Below are positions 46,341-57,224 of a stretch of 64,000 bases of DNA, one piece after another. This stretch comes from Omphalotus guepiniiformis. Taxonomy: Eukaryota; Basidiomycota; Agaricomycetes; Agaricales; Omphalotaceae. The first letter of the stretch is position 1; every line of letters begins with the position of its first letter. The notes below the pieces were generated by a model that did not search any database, was not told where the DNA came from, and saw only the letters and a list, made by a program, of their open reading frames with translations. The DNA lies in NCBI GenBank assembly GCA_028554645.1, contig JAQOOI010000015.1, forward strand, positions 434,001 through 498,000. Reading direction: 5' to 3'. A program made the position numbers and the translations under genes.

Positions 46341-48184
46341 TGTAGTGACTATGAAATGAACAAGAGAGATACTCAAATGAGCACAATCCAACTCAAATCA
46401 AAATGATGTAGGGTGAGGTGTGACTGGCGTTGTCAGAGATTCCGCACAGTTAGACGCAACAATTGAACTTCGAATCTGCAGGGTTACAGATGTCTTTATC
46501 TCAATCTGGGTGAAAAATGGCAGAGGGTATCTCAAAACACAAGATTCAGACAGAAGGTAAGGGTGGTTTTCAGGGTTCAGGAGGGATTCAGGACAATCAA
46601 TCTCGATGTTTAAACTCGATCCAATGGTCAGACAATGCAGGGAACAGTTTCAGATGCAGCACAGACAGTTTCAGCAGGCAGATTCAGCACAGACAGAACA
46701 GCAGTTTCAGCAAAGATTCAGTATCTCTTTCAATTTATCTGCCACAAGGGACTTTACAGAAGTTTTCACAACTGGATATTTCTCGAACTGAACTCTAAAG
46801 AGCCAGGCTATATTTCGTCTAAGAAGGTTTTCCTGCTTTGGCTTGTAGCTTTGGGCAGTACTTGCTTAAGAAAATCTAAATAGATACTCTGTAAACTATA
46901 TATACTAAATCATAAAATCAAACATATATCTCGAAATTAAAAGAGTAATCTGAACAGTAAATGAGTCAAAAGTAAATAAGTATCAATTGAGCAGAGATTG
47001 GATTCTTTTTAGGTAGTTTTCTAGGTAATTTTCCAGTTAGATAGTCAAAATGAAGGAACTTTGGGTATAGATTGGTATAAAAACAGAAATATATCGCTTT
47101 GTCCGCGTTCTAGGTGTGTTAGGGCGTACCCAGGGTATCTAAATAAAGGTCCAGATCCTGTAAATAGCAACCAGTATCCTGACAGGTGACATTCTCCTTA
47201 GTGCATTGCAAATCTGGTCCCCTATAAGTTTCTCCAAAATTGGCACATTCTCCTCTACTAGGGCAGCATTAGGAGTTGTGTAGAAGTTCTAGAGCTTATC
47301 TAGACCATGCTTCATCGTTTCTATCAGCCACAGTAAGGTACAGTAACTGTTTATTTCAAGTTTTACCCCTATACATCTCTTTTTGGTCAGATTTGTACTC
47401 AGGTTATATTTCTTGTTTAGGATAGCTCTCCACTTCTCCTAGGACAGTATTCTATCCCATAGTTTCGTCTAAGACCTCCAATTAGAGCGCCTTTGTCTTT
47501 CATCAAGTTCAGAGGGTTACTGAATTTCAGAGAGATACTCAGATCCAGAGAGATACTCATTTTCAGTATCTAACTCCTTCCAGCATGAGTATTGAGTATC
47601 TAACTCATTTGTGCAGATGTAACTTTTGAATCTACTTCCCTTATTACACAGATTGGCATTTCATCTCAGTGACATTATATCCACATAGTACTCAATGTAC
47701 AATATTTCTCTGGTAATACAATCTTCAAGATTGCCCATATTCTCAGCATTCAATCTTATAGTGCCAACTTAGTTAGCAAGACCAGCTGGAACTTTTGATC
47801 AGTCCAAAGGACTTAGATAGTTGTTCAATTGAAGTGAAAATCCATCAACCCCTTGGATTACAGTCAACAACACTTGGTAGAGTCTCTAGTTATTAGAGGG
47901 TGGGTCTGACCAACTCAATCTGGTATGGAACATTGGAATTCCAACACATCTTGAGAGGCATAACTAGTATCTCTTTGTATAACCCATTGGTCACAGTTGC
48001 TTAGTACCAGATTCAGTACTGTAGCAAACACTACACTTAGGTATTGTGAGTACAAGTATGTTTCATGTCTTAACTAACAGTCTGGGGTGACTCTAGTCCT
48101 TTATGTTCAGTTTCCAATGCTTGAACATTCCATATTTACTTCAATCTGATAGATTTCAGTACTGAAAGGCTTTTTGACGCAACA
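46341..48184 (-). repeat. Element B LTR (5' LTR in element orientation)
   Basis: Partner of 24692-26535, same length, three differences seen. If the element is a product of two insertions, the two LTRs belong to different parents and their divergence does not date one insertion. Confidence 0.9.
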
Positions 48185-51100
48185 CCGCTACAACCCGTTG
48201 GTTGACTGGGTCACAGGAGTTATTTCATTCCGAAACACTGATCAAACAGTTCCATCTCCCATTCCGCAGGCTGCATCTTCAACTCCGGTTGAGGTCGCGT
48301 CCATCGACGCATCTCCGACACCTACCTCTCGTCCTCGGAAGGCGAACTTTCCCTTTGAACCCATCTACTCATATCCAACCGTCACACAAATGGGAGCAAG
48401 AATTTCGGACCCGTCGGATCCGGATATTGCTTTTATTGGTGCTGCAGCATTCATACGGGCTTGCAAGGAAGCTGGACAAGATCCCATTGTGATCTACGGA
48501 CGTCCGGTTGCCTCCGTTACTGGTAACGCAGCATCTATCCATTCACCTGTTGATCTCTCCAGAATACCGAAAGAGTATCACGATTTTGCTGACGTTTTTG
48601 ATGAAGGTCTTTCAGAAGTCTTACCACCGTACCGCCCTTACGACCTTAAAATCGACTTAGAGGACGGTGCTGAACCTCCCCTCGGACGTGTTTACCCACT
48701 GTCCGCGAAGGAACTAGAGGCCCTTAGGACTTTCTTGGACAAGCATCTCGCCAATGGATTCATTACGACCTCTTCATCTAAACACGGAGCTCCGGTATTG
48801 TTTGTTCCTAAAAAGAATGGCTCACTCCGTCTCTGTGTAGATTTTCGTGGCTTGAACAAGATTACCCGCAAGGACCGGTATCCTTTACCATTAATTTCCG
48901 ACCTCCTCGACGCTCCTAAAAAGGCGAAAATCTATACCAAGCTTGATCTTCGACATGCTTACCACTTGGTCCGGATCGCCGAGGGAGACGAATGGAAAAC
49001 TGCTTTCCGCACCAGATACGGCTCTTACAAATGGAAGGTCATTCCCGAGGGACTAACCAATGCTCCGGCGGCTTTTCAACGGTTTGTAAATGAAATATTT
49101 GCCGACTTACTAGATGTCTACGTTATTGTCTACCTGGACGACATTCTAATCTATTCGGACAACCGAGCAGACCATCGAAAACATGTCCGCGAAGTTCTCC
49201 GACGCCTCCGGAAGCACGGCTTATTCTGCAATCCCAACAAATGTGTCTTCGACTCTGAAACTGTTGAATACCTCGGTTACATTCTGTCACCGGACGGTCT
49301 TCGGATGTCCGAGGAGAAGGTTAAGGCCATCGTCGATTGGCCCCTTCCTCGACCGGGACGCATCAAAGACATTCAGTCCTTCCTTGGTTTCTGCAATTTC
49401 TACCGCCGTTTCATTTTCAATTATTCTGGTATCGTGGTTCCACTAACTCGTCTTACTCGTAAAGGTATTCCTTGGAAATGGTCCGAGGAGTGTCAACATT
49501 CTTTTGATTCACTTAAATCTGCTTTTCTTTCCGCTCCTGTTTTAACTCACTGGGAACCTGACCGACAGATAGTCCTGGAAACGGACGCCTCGGACTACGC
49601 TATAGCGGCAATTCTTTCACTTCGTATGGACGATGGAGAAATCCATCCAGTCGCATTCCTGTCTCGGACCCTTCATGCCGCCGAGCTCAACTACGACACA
49701 CACGACAAGGAGCTCCTCGCCATCTTTGAATCTTTCCAACACTGGCGGCATTACTTGGAGGGCTCCGCAACGCCGGTCGACGTGGTCACAGATCATAAGA
49801 ACTTGGAGTACTTCAGTACTACCAAGGTCTTGACGCGCCGACAGGTTAGATGGAGTGAATACTTGTCTCACTTTAATATGGTAATCCAGTTCCGACCGGG
49901 GCGCCTCGGAGCAAAACCTGACGCTCTGACTCGACGTTGGGACGTCTACCCAAAAGAGGGAGATAGTACTTACGCTACGGTCAATCCACAGAATCTGAAA
50001 CCGATTTTCACCCAAGAACAACTATCGACTTCACTTCGAGCAACTTTCCTAGAAGGTCCGGTCCTTCGCGCTAGTATCATTATGGATCTCGACAAACTAC
50101 ACCAGTCGATCCGGGAATCTCTAGCTTCCGACCCGGAGTCCAAGGCAGGTATGTCACTTGCCAATGATGATGCTAACAAACGTTGGACTTTAGACAACTC
50201 CGGACAACTCCGGCTCGACAGTCGCATTTATGTTCCAGACTCGGGTGACCTGCGGCTTCAGGTACTTCGATATTTCCATGACCATCCACTTTCAGGACAC
50301 TTTGGGCAGAACCGAACACTCGAGGTCATCCGAAGACAGTATACCTGGCCTCGGATCCGAGAGTTCGTCCGGTCCTACGTGCAATCCTGCACTATTTGCG
50401 GTCGCAACAAGAGCCGTAGACACCGTCCTTATGGTCTTCTTCAACCTCTCCCAGTACCGGAACGTCCTTGGGATTCCATATCCATGGACTTCATTGAACA
50501 ACTTCCGGATTCTCATGGCTTTACAGCCATTCTAGTCGTGGTAGACAGGGCATCTAAGCAAGCCATTTTTATTCCTACTTTTGACACCATAACCTCCGAA
50601 CAGCTAGCCCAACTTTTCGTCCTTCACGTATTCTCCAAACACGGTGTTCCTCAGCATGTCACCTCCGACCGGGGCTCCGAGTTTGTCTCGCAGTTTTTTA
50701 GGGCTTTAGGTAAAGCGTTGCAGATGGAGCTTCATTACACCTCCGGTTATCATCCGGAGGCTGATGGACAAACTGAACGAGCTAACCAAACTCTGGAACA
50801 GTACATCCGAATTTATTGTTCTTACCAACAGGATGACTGGGATGAACTCTTGGCCATTGCAGAGTTTGCTTACAATAATGCTCCGAACGGCTCCACTGGC
50901 ATTTCGCCCTTCTTTGCCAACAAAGGTTATCACCCAAACCTTTCAATACATCCGGAATACGACCTCGCATCCGACCGGGCTCGACAGTTTGTGGTCAACC
51001 TTGACAAGCTACACACTTTTCTACGCAATCAGATTACTCTTGCTCAGACTCGTTACAAGGAACAAGCTGACCGGCGGAGGTCCTCGGCTCCGGAATTTCC

Positions 51101-51569
51101 CATTGGCTCAGAAGTATATCTTAATGCTAAGCACATTCGTTCTACCCGTCCTACAGCTAAATTTTCCGAGAAATATCTAGGACCATTTAAAATTCTAGCT
51201 CGACCTAGTAACCTTGCCTATACACTACAGCTTCCGGACTACCTCCGGTCTGTACATCCAGTATTCCATGTCTCCCAACTCGAACCAGCACCTCCCAACA
51301 CCATTCCTAACCGCATGCAACCTCCGCCTCCTCCGGTTGAGGTCAACGGTGAAGTTGAATACGAGATCGCTCAGATACTGGACTCCAAGTTGGACCGGAG
51401 ACGCCGGAAATGTCCGCTATTGTACTATGTCCAATGGCTTGGTTATGAAGGAACAGATGAAGAATTCTCGTGGGTCTTAGCTGATGAACTCACGGCTGAA
51501 GACTACATCCAGGACTTCCATGTCCGATATCCGGACAAACCTGGACCTCTGTCGAAGTTGACAATCTGA
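48185..51569 (+). pseudogene. Element A pol (RT-RNase H-integrase-chromodomain), 5'-truncated
   Basis: About 1128 codons remain uninterrupted from RYNPLVDWVTGVISF, the stretch just after the protease, to the stop at 51569. RT: LRLCVDFRGLNKITRKDRYP, IYTKLDLRHAYHLVRI and YLDDILIYS. RNase H: LETDASDYAIAAILS and VVTDHKNLEYF. Integrase: HFGQNRTLEVIRRQYTWP with CTICGRNK, then SMDFIEQLP, TSDRGSEF and YHPEADGQTERANQTLEQ. The C-terminus has the GPF/Y segment YLGPFKIL and a chromodomain (EIAQILDSKLDRRRRKCPLL, YYVQWLGYEGTDEEFSWV), which directs chromoviruses to marked chromatin. Only the lost gag end and protease inactivate it. Confidence 0.9.
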
Positions 51570-51764
51570 TCGGACATCCTCGGATGTTGACGGTCTTGGT
51601 GTTTCTTTCTTTTCCTTATTTCTATCTTTCTCTTACTATCACACGTATCTCATGGTAAAAAACAGACATTCATTATATATATCCAAAGCAAAAGCGACCA
51701 AGAAAAAACAAAAACAAAAACTATTACAATCCTAGTACTTTTCTATCTACAACTCATTCTCTAT

Positions 51765-53250
51765 TTACGTCCTACTCAGACCTCCGCGCTCTTCCCGTCG
51801 TCTTTCAATTTCTTTTCGCCTCTCTGCGAACATTTCTCTCTCCTCCGCGGTATAGCGAGGATTCGTTTCCTCTTCTGTTCTGATTCTTTCTGCTGGGACT
51901 TCTCGGAGGCCCGTACAGATCTCGTCCACCTGCTCAAAAAACTCAGTCAACTGGGCGGCCTCTCCGCCCAGTACTCCTTGTACCATCCTACTGTTCATGA
52001 CACTAGGCAACGTCGGCTCTCGCACCTCCGGACGGGTATCCGAACGCTCTGCTTGGTCGCGCTCCCAAGCGAAGTGAAGCTCTCGGCCCATTTCGGCGAG
52101 CCGGATCGAGGCATTGATTATTGCCTGGTTCATGATATAGGACCCCTGAACAGGAGTCGTGGCACCCATTGCCATTCCCAAGGCAAGGGCCCAGTCGCGG
52201 GTCCGTTCCGCCAAGAATACACCCCAACTAGAGACCTCTTCTCTAGTTGAGTAGACGGCGGCGTCCACGTCGTCAATCCGCCGGTTCACCAAGTCTAATT
52301 CGGAGAGCTCCGCGGAGTCCCGAGGCTCTCCTGCTCGTCCTTCGACCTTCTTCTCTAATCTAGCTAACCTGGATAGTATTTCTTGATTTTGCTGCATCAG
52401 CAGCTCGAGGGAAGCCGGAGATAGGGAAGTGGTGGTGGTGCTCGGAGCGCCGACTCGCTCCGAAAACGAGCATCTTGACTTTTGCTTCCTGCATTCGTCG
52501 CAGGAAGTAGATTTTGTGTTCCGAGGTCACCCGGAACATTGATAGTGTCGTGCCCGACACTGCAGGCATGCGGGTCGGGAGCTCGGACCTCCGGTCTCTT
52601 CTTCTTCTTCTTCTCCATCTGAAATTACAATAGACTAAAATGTTGTTATAAATCTAGTCCAATACTGATGTTTGTTCACGTACCGCTGATACCACATTTT
52701 TTCTCTTTCTCTTAGGAGACCCACCGGCCTCCGGTTCCTCTTGCGCTTTCCTCTTTCCGTCCCTCTTCTCCTTCCTTCTCCTCGCTTCCTCGGCCTTCTC
52801 AATAGCCCTCCTGGCTTTCTTCTCCTCCTCCGCCTCACTCTCCTCCTCGGCCCTCCGTTTCTCCTCATCCAAAATTCTCTGTGCCTCCTCAACTTCTCTT
52901 CTCCTTCGTTCTCGCTCCTCCGCCCTCCACTTCTCTTGCGCCCCCTGACGCCACTCCTGAATCCTCCGGACTTCCTCCGTCCACTCATTCTTAGCCTTGT
53001 CATATTCAGCCCACTCCCTATCTTCTTCTTCTTCAACTAAAAGAACATTGAGTACCGGACCTCCGCGGACAGAAAAAAACTCACCCCTGGCGATAGCCAG
53101 TGTTATTTTATCATACTCCTCCGCATTCTCCGGTGTTTTCCTACGAGGCAACGCTGGTTTGACCCGTGCTTCAGGCTCCGGACGTCCGAATGGCGCCGGA
53201 AGGGGGTATTCAGTTTCGAATGTGGGGGTGTTGGCTCGAGTTGCTGGCAT
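51765..53250 (-). pseudogene. Accessory gene A1: antisense spliced Zn2Cys6-type gene in element A
   Basis: Two exons on the minus strand, 53250-52680 and 52618-51765, joined by GTGAAC...TTTCAG (475 codons). Order: N-terminus MPATRANTPTFETEYPLPAP; a long Glu/Arg coiled coil; a basic run KRKRKN; a cysteine cluster C-x2-C-x6-C-x11-C-x2-C-x6-C (CLQCRARHYQC and CDECRKQKSRC); then a second coiled coil (MQQNQEILSRLARLEKKVEG) and C-terminal helices. The spacing is that of fungal Zn2Cys6 DNA-binding clusters. One TGA (complement 52527-52529) lies between the two halves; CGA to TGA in a CpG would explain it, and otherwise the frame is open. It sits between pol and the 3' LTR, opposite to pol, the same place as B1/B2 in element B. 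Function is unknown. Confidence 0.65.
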
Positions 53251-53396
53251 CTTTGTGTTGAGGTTACGGGGTTGAAAGTGCGGGGTTGGGGGAACTTAGA
53301 GGTTTGCAGGCCAGGCTTTTATATCAATCCATTGTTTGGCAGGATTTGGTCGATGTTGAAAATTCGGACACATCTCACTCCGAGGGGCAGGGTCGG

Positions 53397-53445
53397 ACTT
53401 GAGACTTGGGACTTGGGACTTGGGACTTGGGACTTGGTACTTAGG
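53397..53445. repeat. ACTTGGG heptamer array
   Basis: Seven consecutive 7-nt units, the inner four perfect ACTTGGG and the outer ones with single changes. Confidence 0.9.
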
Positions 53446-53469
53446 GTTCTTGAGGGCAAGAACCCTAAG
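53440..53469. repeat. Perfect 13-bp hairpin before the 3' LTR of element A
   Basis: CTTAGGGTTCTTG (53440-53452) and CAAGAACCCTAAG (53457-53469) pair around a 4-nt loop. The purine tract AAGAGGGAGATA follows at once, then the LTR at 53480. Confidence 0.85.
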
Positions 53470-53479
53470 AGGGAGATAC

Positions 53480-54019
53480 TGTTACGGCTATGTGCCGGAA
53501 CTCCGGGTCAGACCTCCGGTTTCTAGAACTTCTTTGATTTCTTCTTCCTGACATCTATTCAATCTTGCCATATGGTTCACTTTACAAATTCACGCTTTCC
53601 TATTCGCTTTTATTATTCTTTTCTACTCCGGACATCTGAACGTCACCGACGTTCCATGTTCTTATTGTTCTTTAGTTTCATTCTTCTCACACTATTGTTT
53701 TATTACTCCGAGTATCTCCGGTAGAATACTTATATAAATACTTCACGCTTATACTGTATATACTTTAGTTTTAAATCAATTTAGTCTCCGGACTACTATC
53801 TTGAATTTCTCATCTGAACTCTCATCTCTCCTCGGACTTCTAATCCGGGTGCAGCACGGGGGGCAGTATCGAAATAATACTGCCTACCGGGTGAAGTCTT
53901 GTTGCCGGAGCAATTCGGAGCTCCTGGTTTATCTTGTCTTGTTCCTTTCGAACTCCTTCTCTCGGACCTCCTCGGAGGTCCTCACTCTCTTACCGTCTCT
54001 AGTCCGCACGTACTTAACA
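53480..54019 (+). repeat. Element A 3' LTR
   Basis: 540 bp, matching 23127-23666. Four differences were seen (GCGCC/GTGCC, TCCGAAC/TCTGAAC, GAGTAC/GAATAC, TTCCAAT/TTCTAAT), all transitions. The TATA box is at 53731-53740. Confidence 0.9.
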
Positions 54020-54024
54020 AAATG
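54020..54024 (+). repeat. Target-site duplication of element A (right copy)
   Basis: AAATG, identical to 23122-23126. Confidence 0.9.
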
Positions 54025-54440
54025 TCAATACCCAAGGTGGTCACTATGGCACTGCTCTCCAAGCTGCTGCTTATTCTGGACTTGAGTCTATTGTGCAGCT
54101 ACTTCTCTCCTCTGGAGCAGATTTGAATGCCTGGGATGATAATCATGGTACTGCTCTTCAGTCTGCTGCCTTTTTTGGTAAAAAGATCATTGTGCAGCTG
54201 CTTCTTTCCTCTGGAGCAGATGTCAATGCCCAGGGTGGTAGACTGGGCTCTTCTCTCCAAGCTGCTGCTCTCTCTGGACATGAGTCCATTGTGCAGCTGC
54301 TTATTAGCTCTGGAGCAGATGTGAATGCCCAGGGTGATCAGTATGGCTCTGCCCTTCAAGCTGCTGCTTATTCTGGATATGAGTCTATTGTGCAGCTGCT
54401 TCTTTCCTCTGGAGCAGATGCAAGTGTGCTGAACAACTGA
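54025..54440 (+). pseudogene. NACHT-ankyrin gene, 3' part
   Basis: Continues the ankyrin repeats in the same frame as 23126. About four more repeats and a cap end with SSGADASVLNN and a stop at 54438-54440. Separated from its promoter and NACHT domain by 31 kb, it cannot be expressed as the original protein. Confidence 0.85.
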
Positions 54441-54814
54441 GTATATTTCTGAAATTCCATTACTGATTGTACATCTGTAAGTCAGGCATTTGTCTTTCAC
54501 TGTTATTATTGCTTAATTTGTCAATAGTATCTGAAAAACTGTAATCCTTGTAACAGTTTACTGTGCCCTCTCTTTTGTGTGATCATAAAAACCTTCTGTT
54601 CCTGGTAGTTCTGTTTCCTTTTGATAAACATTTATGTTCAGGGTCACAAGTGACAAGGCTGGTAAAATCCTATACATAATTATCTATACATTTTGTACTG
54701 TGTTAACTAGCCAGTGGGTCTGCTAAGTCTGTAAGGCTATGAAAATAAGGTAAAACAAGGACAAGATATGAAAAGAAAGCAAAGCAAGGTGTGATAACTT
54801 GACATAGACCACAG
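54441..54814. repeat. 3' flank of the NACHT-ankyrin gene, left arm of inverted repeat
   Basis: No gene. CAGTGGGTCTGCTAAGTCTG and neighbours (about 54712-54745) recur in reverse complement at about 55690-55726, beyond the LTR relic. This marks the 3' ends of the two inverted gene copies. Confidence 0.65.
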
Positions 54815-55620
54815 TGTTGGGTCAAAAAGCTTTCTAAGACTGAAATCTATCAAAATGAAGTAGATATTGGATATTCAAAATCGAAAACTGAACATTAAGG
54901 ACTAGAGTCACTCCAGACTGCTAGTTAAGACATGAAACATGCTTGTATTCACAATGTCTAAGTGTAGTGATTGCTACAGTACTGAATCTGGGTTTGGCAA
55001 CTGTGACCAATGGATTATCCAAAGTTATGCCTCTCACTATGTGTTGGAATATCAATGCTCCATACCAGATTGAGTTGGTCAGATCCACCTTCTAATAACT
55101 AGAGACTCTACCAAGTACTATTGACTGTAATCCAAGGGGTTGATGAATTTTCACTTCAATTGAACAACTATCTAAGTCCTTTGGACTGACTATAAGTTTC
55201 AGCTGGCCTTGCTAACTCAGCTGGCACTAAAAGATTGAATGCTGAGAATATGGGCAATCTTGAAGATTGTATTACCAGAGGAATATTGTACATTGAGTAC
55301 TAGGTGAACATAATGTCACTAAGATGAAATGCCAATCTGTGTAACAGAAGAAGTAGATTCTAAGTTACATCTAGATAAAGGAGTGAGAGACTTAGCCCTC
55401 ATTATGTGTAGGGTTAAATACTAAAATATGAGTGCCCTCTAAAATTCAGTATCCCTCTGACTTGATAAAAGATAAAGGCACTCTAACTGGGAGTCTTAGA
55501 CAAAATATGGGATAGAATACTGTCCTAGGAGTAGCTGAGAGCTGTCCTAGACAAGAAATATAACCTGAGTACAAATCTGACCAAAAAGAGATGTATAGGG
55601 GTAAAACTTGAAAGTAGTCA
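54815..55620 (+). mobile_element. Diverged partial LTR related to element B
   Basis: The reverse complement matches the 3' half of the element B LTR (about 25720-26535), including GACCAACTCAATCTGGTATG and the terminal GCTTTTTGAC-CAACA, with many substitutions. It is far more diverged than the two B LTRs are from each other. It sits between the two inverted NACHT-ankyrin copies. Confidence 0.7.
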
Positions 55621-56007
55621 GAAGCATGAGGATGACATTGACGGTCAACATTGAGTGCTGAGCAGTAATCATTTTGTTGCTTTACTTTATTTTCACAGCC
55701 TTACAGACTTAGCAGACCCACTGGCTGAATAGCTGGAGTTTTGTATTGCCTATACAGATACAGTACTAGTACAAAATGGCTATTTGTGTATAGGATGTTA
55801 TCAGATTTGAGGTTCTAAAATCAGTCTCTATCAAGGAAACAGAACTACCATGACAGAATTTTTTTTTCACTAGTCACACAGAACTAGGAGCAGTATATGA
55901 TTACAGAAATCACAGTTTTTTGGAAACTAACTAAGTATATAAGCAACATGAGCAACAATCATGGTGAAAAGTAAACACCTGACTCACATATATACAATCA
56001 CTAATGC
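55621..56007. other. 3' flank of the inverted NACHT-ankyrin copy
   Basis: AT-rich, no gene. The part at about 55690-55726 pairs with 54712-54745 as described above. Confidence 0.55.
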
Positions 56008-57224
56008 TCAGTTGTTTAGGACATTTGCATCTGCTCCAGAGGAGAGAAGCAGTTGCACAATAGACTCATGTCCAGAATGAGCAGCAGCTATGAGAGCAGT
56101 GCAATAGTAACCCCCCTGGGCATTGACATCTGCCCCAGAGCAGCTGCACAATAGATCCACATCTATAATATGCAGCAATTTGCAGAGCAGTGCCATAGTA
56201 AGCACCTTGAGCATTGACATCTGCTCCAGAAGAGAGAAGCAGCTGCACAAAAGACCCATGTTCAAAATAAGCAGAAGCATGGAGAGCAGTGCTAAGGTAA
56301 CTCCCCTCAGCATTGACATCTACTTTCTTCTTCATTAACTCTGCTGCAATATCTTTAAGGCCTATGACTTGGTTCCAGTCTTCCATCTCTGTATTTCTAA
56401 AGCAGCCTTTTCACAGATGGTACTCTCTCGGAGTACAAGACTATCTGAGCTAGAAGAGATGAAAGAAGCCCTCTATAAGTATGCTTTGCCCTATCACAGA
56501 AATCAAAATAGTGATAGATTGGAGGCAGCATTCCATTGAGAGCAGTCTACAGATCTTCAATCACTGTAGTGCTGAAAATAACTTTAGATTATTGGTGTTA
56601 ATAGCAATCTAATCACCCTTATCATAGAAATGTTTTTCCTGACCCAGCTATACAAAGATTTGATAAAGCTAAATCAAAACACAAATACTTGCCTTTGACT
56701 TTCAACCACAACAATTTCCTATTTGCTTTCCATTCAACATATCTTGAATCAGCAAGAAGCCAAGCACCAGTGCCTGGCACTCTTTTATCTCTTGCAGTAT
56801 TAAAATCTGTCTGAAACTTTGCTTTGAGCCATTGAAGAATTTGAGACACCAAGTTGAGACACCAAGTCAGGTGCTGAGATCTCATGGAGTAGCTCTTCTG
56901 TATTTAGTAGGTCAACTTCTCTTCACATTCACAATATGATTCCCAGCAATATTGTTAAGTGTACCACCACTGATATCACAGTCAGAAATGTGGCTAGAAT
57001 ACATTGTCAATATCACAGCTTGTTGATATAAAAACTGTCTTCTTTTTACCTGAAAAAGTGATTCTTGTTGATTTGCATAGAACTAGTTTGCAATGGTTGC
57101 TGCTGCAACTGACTGTAATTGTTGTATCTATATATATTGAATAGCCTCTTGTAATATTTAAAGTGAATACAAACCTGTTATTATCTTGTTGAAAATCTAT
57201 ATGACTACCTGAGGACTTTGCCAT
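56008..57224 (-). pseudogene. Degraded inverted copy of the NACHT-ankyrin gene
   Basis: It starts with MAKSSGSHIDFQQDNNR (compare MAQSSASHIGFQQDNTR at 20501), preceded by the same TATAAAAG box. It keeps the segment RDKRVPGTGAWLLAD, the GC-donor intron and the P-loop region GSGKTFL. It then jumps from the beginning of the NACHT domain (ALYSE-like, near 56440) straight into the last pre-ankyrin segment (LKDIAAELMKKKVDVNA). Four to five ankyrin repeats follow with frameshifts, ending SSGADANVLNN at 56008. The central NACHT region and several repeats are deleted. Confidence 0.8.

Larger units (their letters stand above)
24692..48184 (-). mobile_element. Element B: composite giant Gypsy-type element with two gag-PR-pol bodies and two antisense genes
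   Basis: The 1844-bp LTRs (24692-26535 and 46341-48184) start TGTAGTGAC and end GACGCAACA in + orientation. Coding strand, PBS and PPT all indicate minus orientation. Reading along the minus strand: 5' LTR, gag (frameshifted), PR, pol, then directly a second gag (N-terminally cut), PR and pol (frameshifted), then the 3' region with B2 and B1 running in the opposite direction, then the 3' LTR. Flanks TACGG and CCGCT do not form a target duplication, and part of host element A is missing. This fits a deletion joining two separate same-orientation B insertions. A single unit would be about 16.5 kb, very large for Gypsy. Confidence 0.85.
23127..54019 (+). mobile_element. Element A: Ty3/Gypsy chromovirus, host of a nested element
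   Basis: Bounded by 540-bp direct LTRs beginning TGTTACGG and ending TTAACA, with the AAATG target duplication. Net of element B it is about 7.4 kb. Order: LTR, PBS, gag fragment, [element B], pol with C-terminal chromodomain, antisense gene A1, heptamer array and hairpin, purine tract, LTR. Insertion of B removed the end of gag and the protease, so A can no longer produce its own full polyprotein. Four differences between its LTRs were seen in 540 bp, all transitions, so the insertion is young but older than the B elements in it. Confidence 0.9.

Noticed and set aside
52490..52530. Extra intron in A1 removing the internal TGA (GTGACC...AATGCAG)
   Set aside because: It would delete CDEC and destroy the otherwise exact Zn2Cys6 spacing; a nonsense change is simpler.
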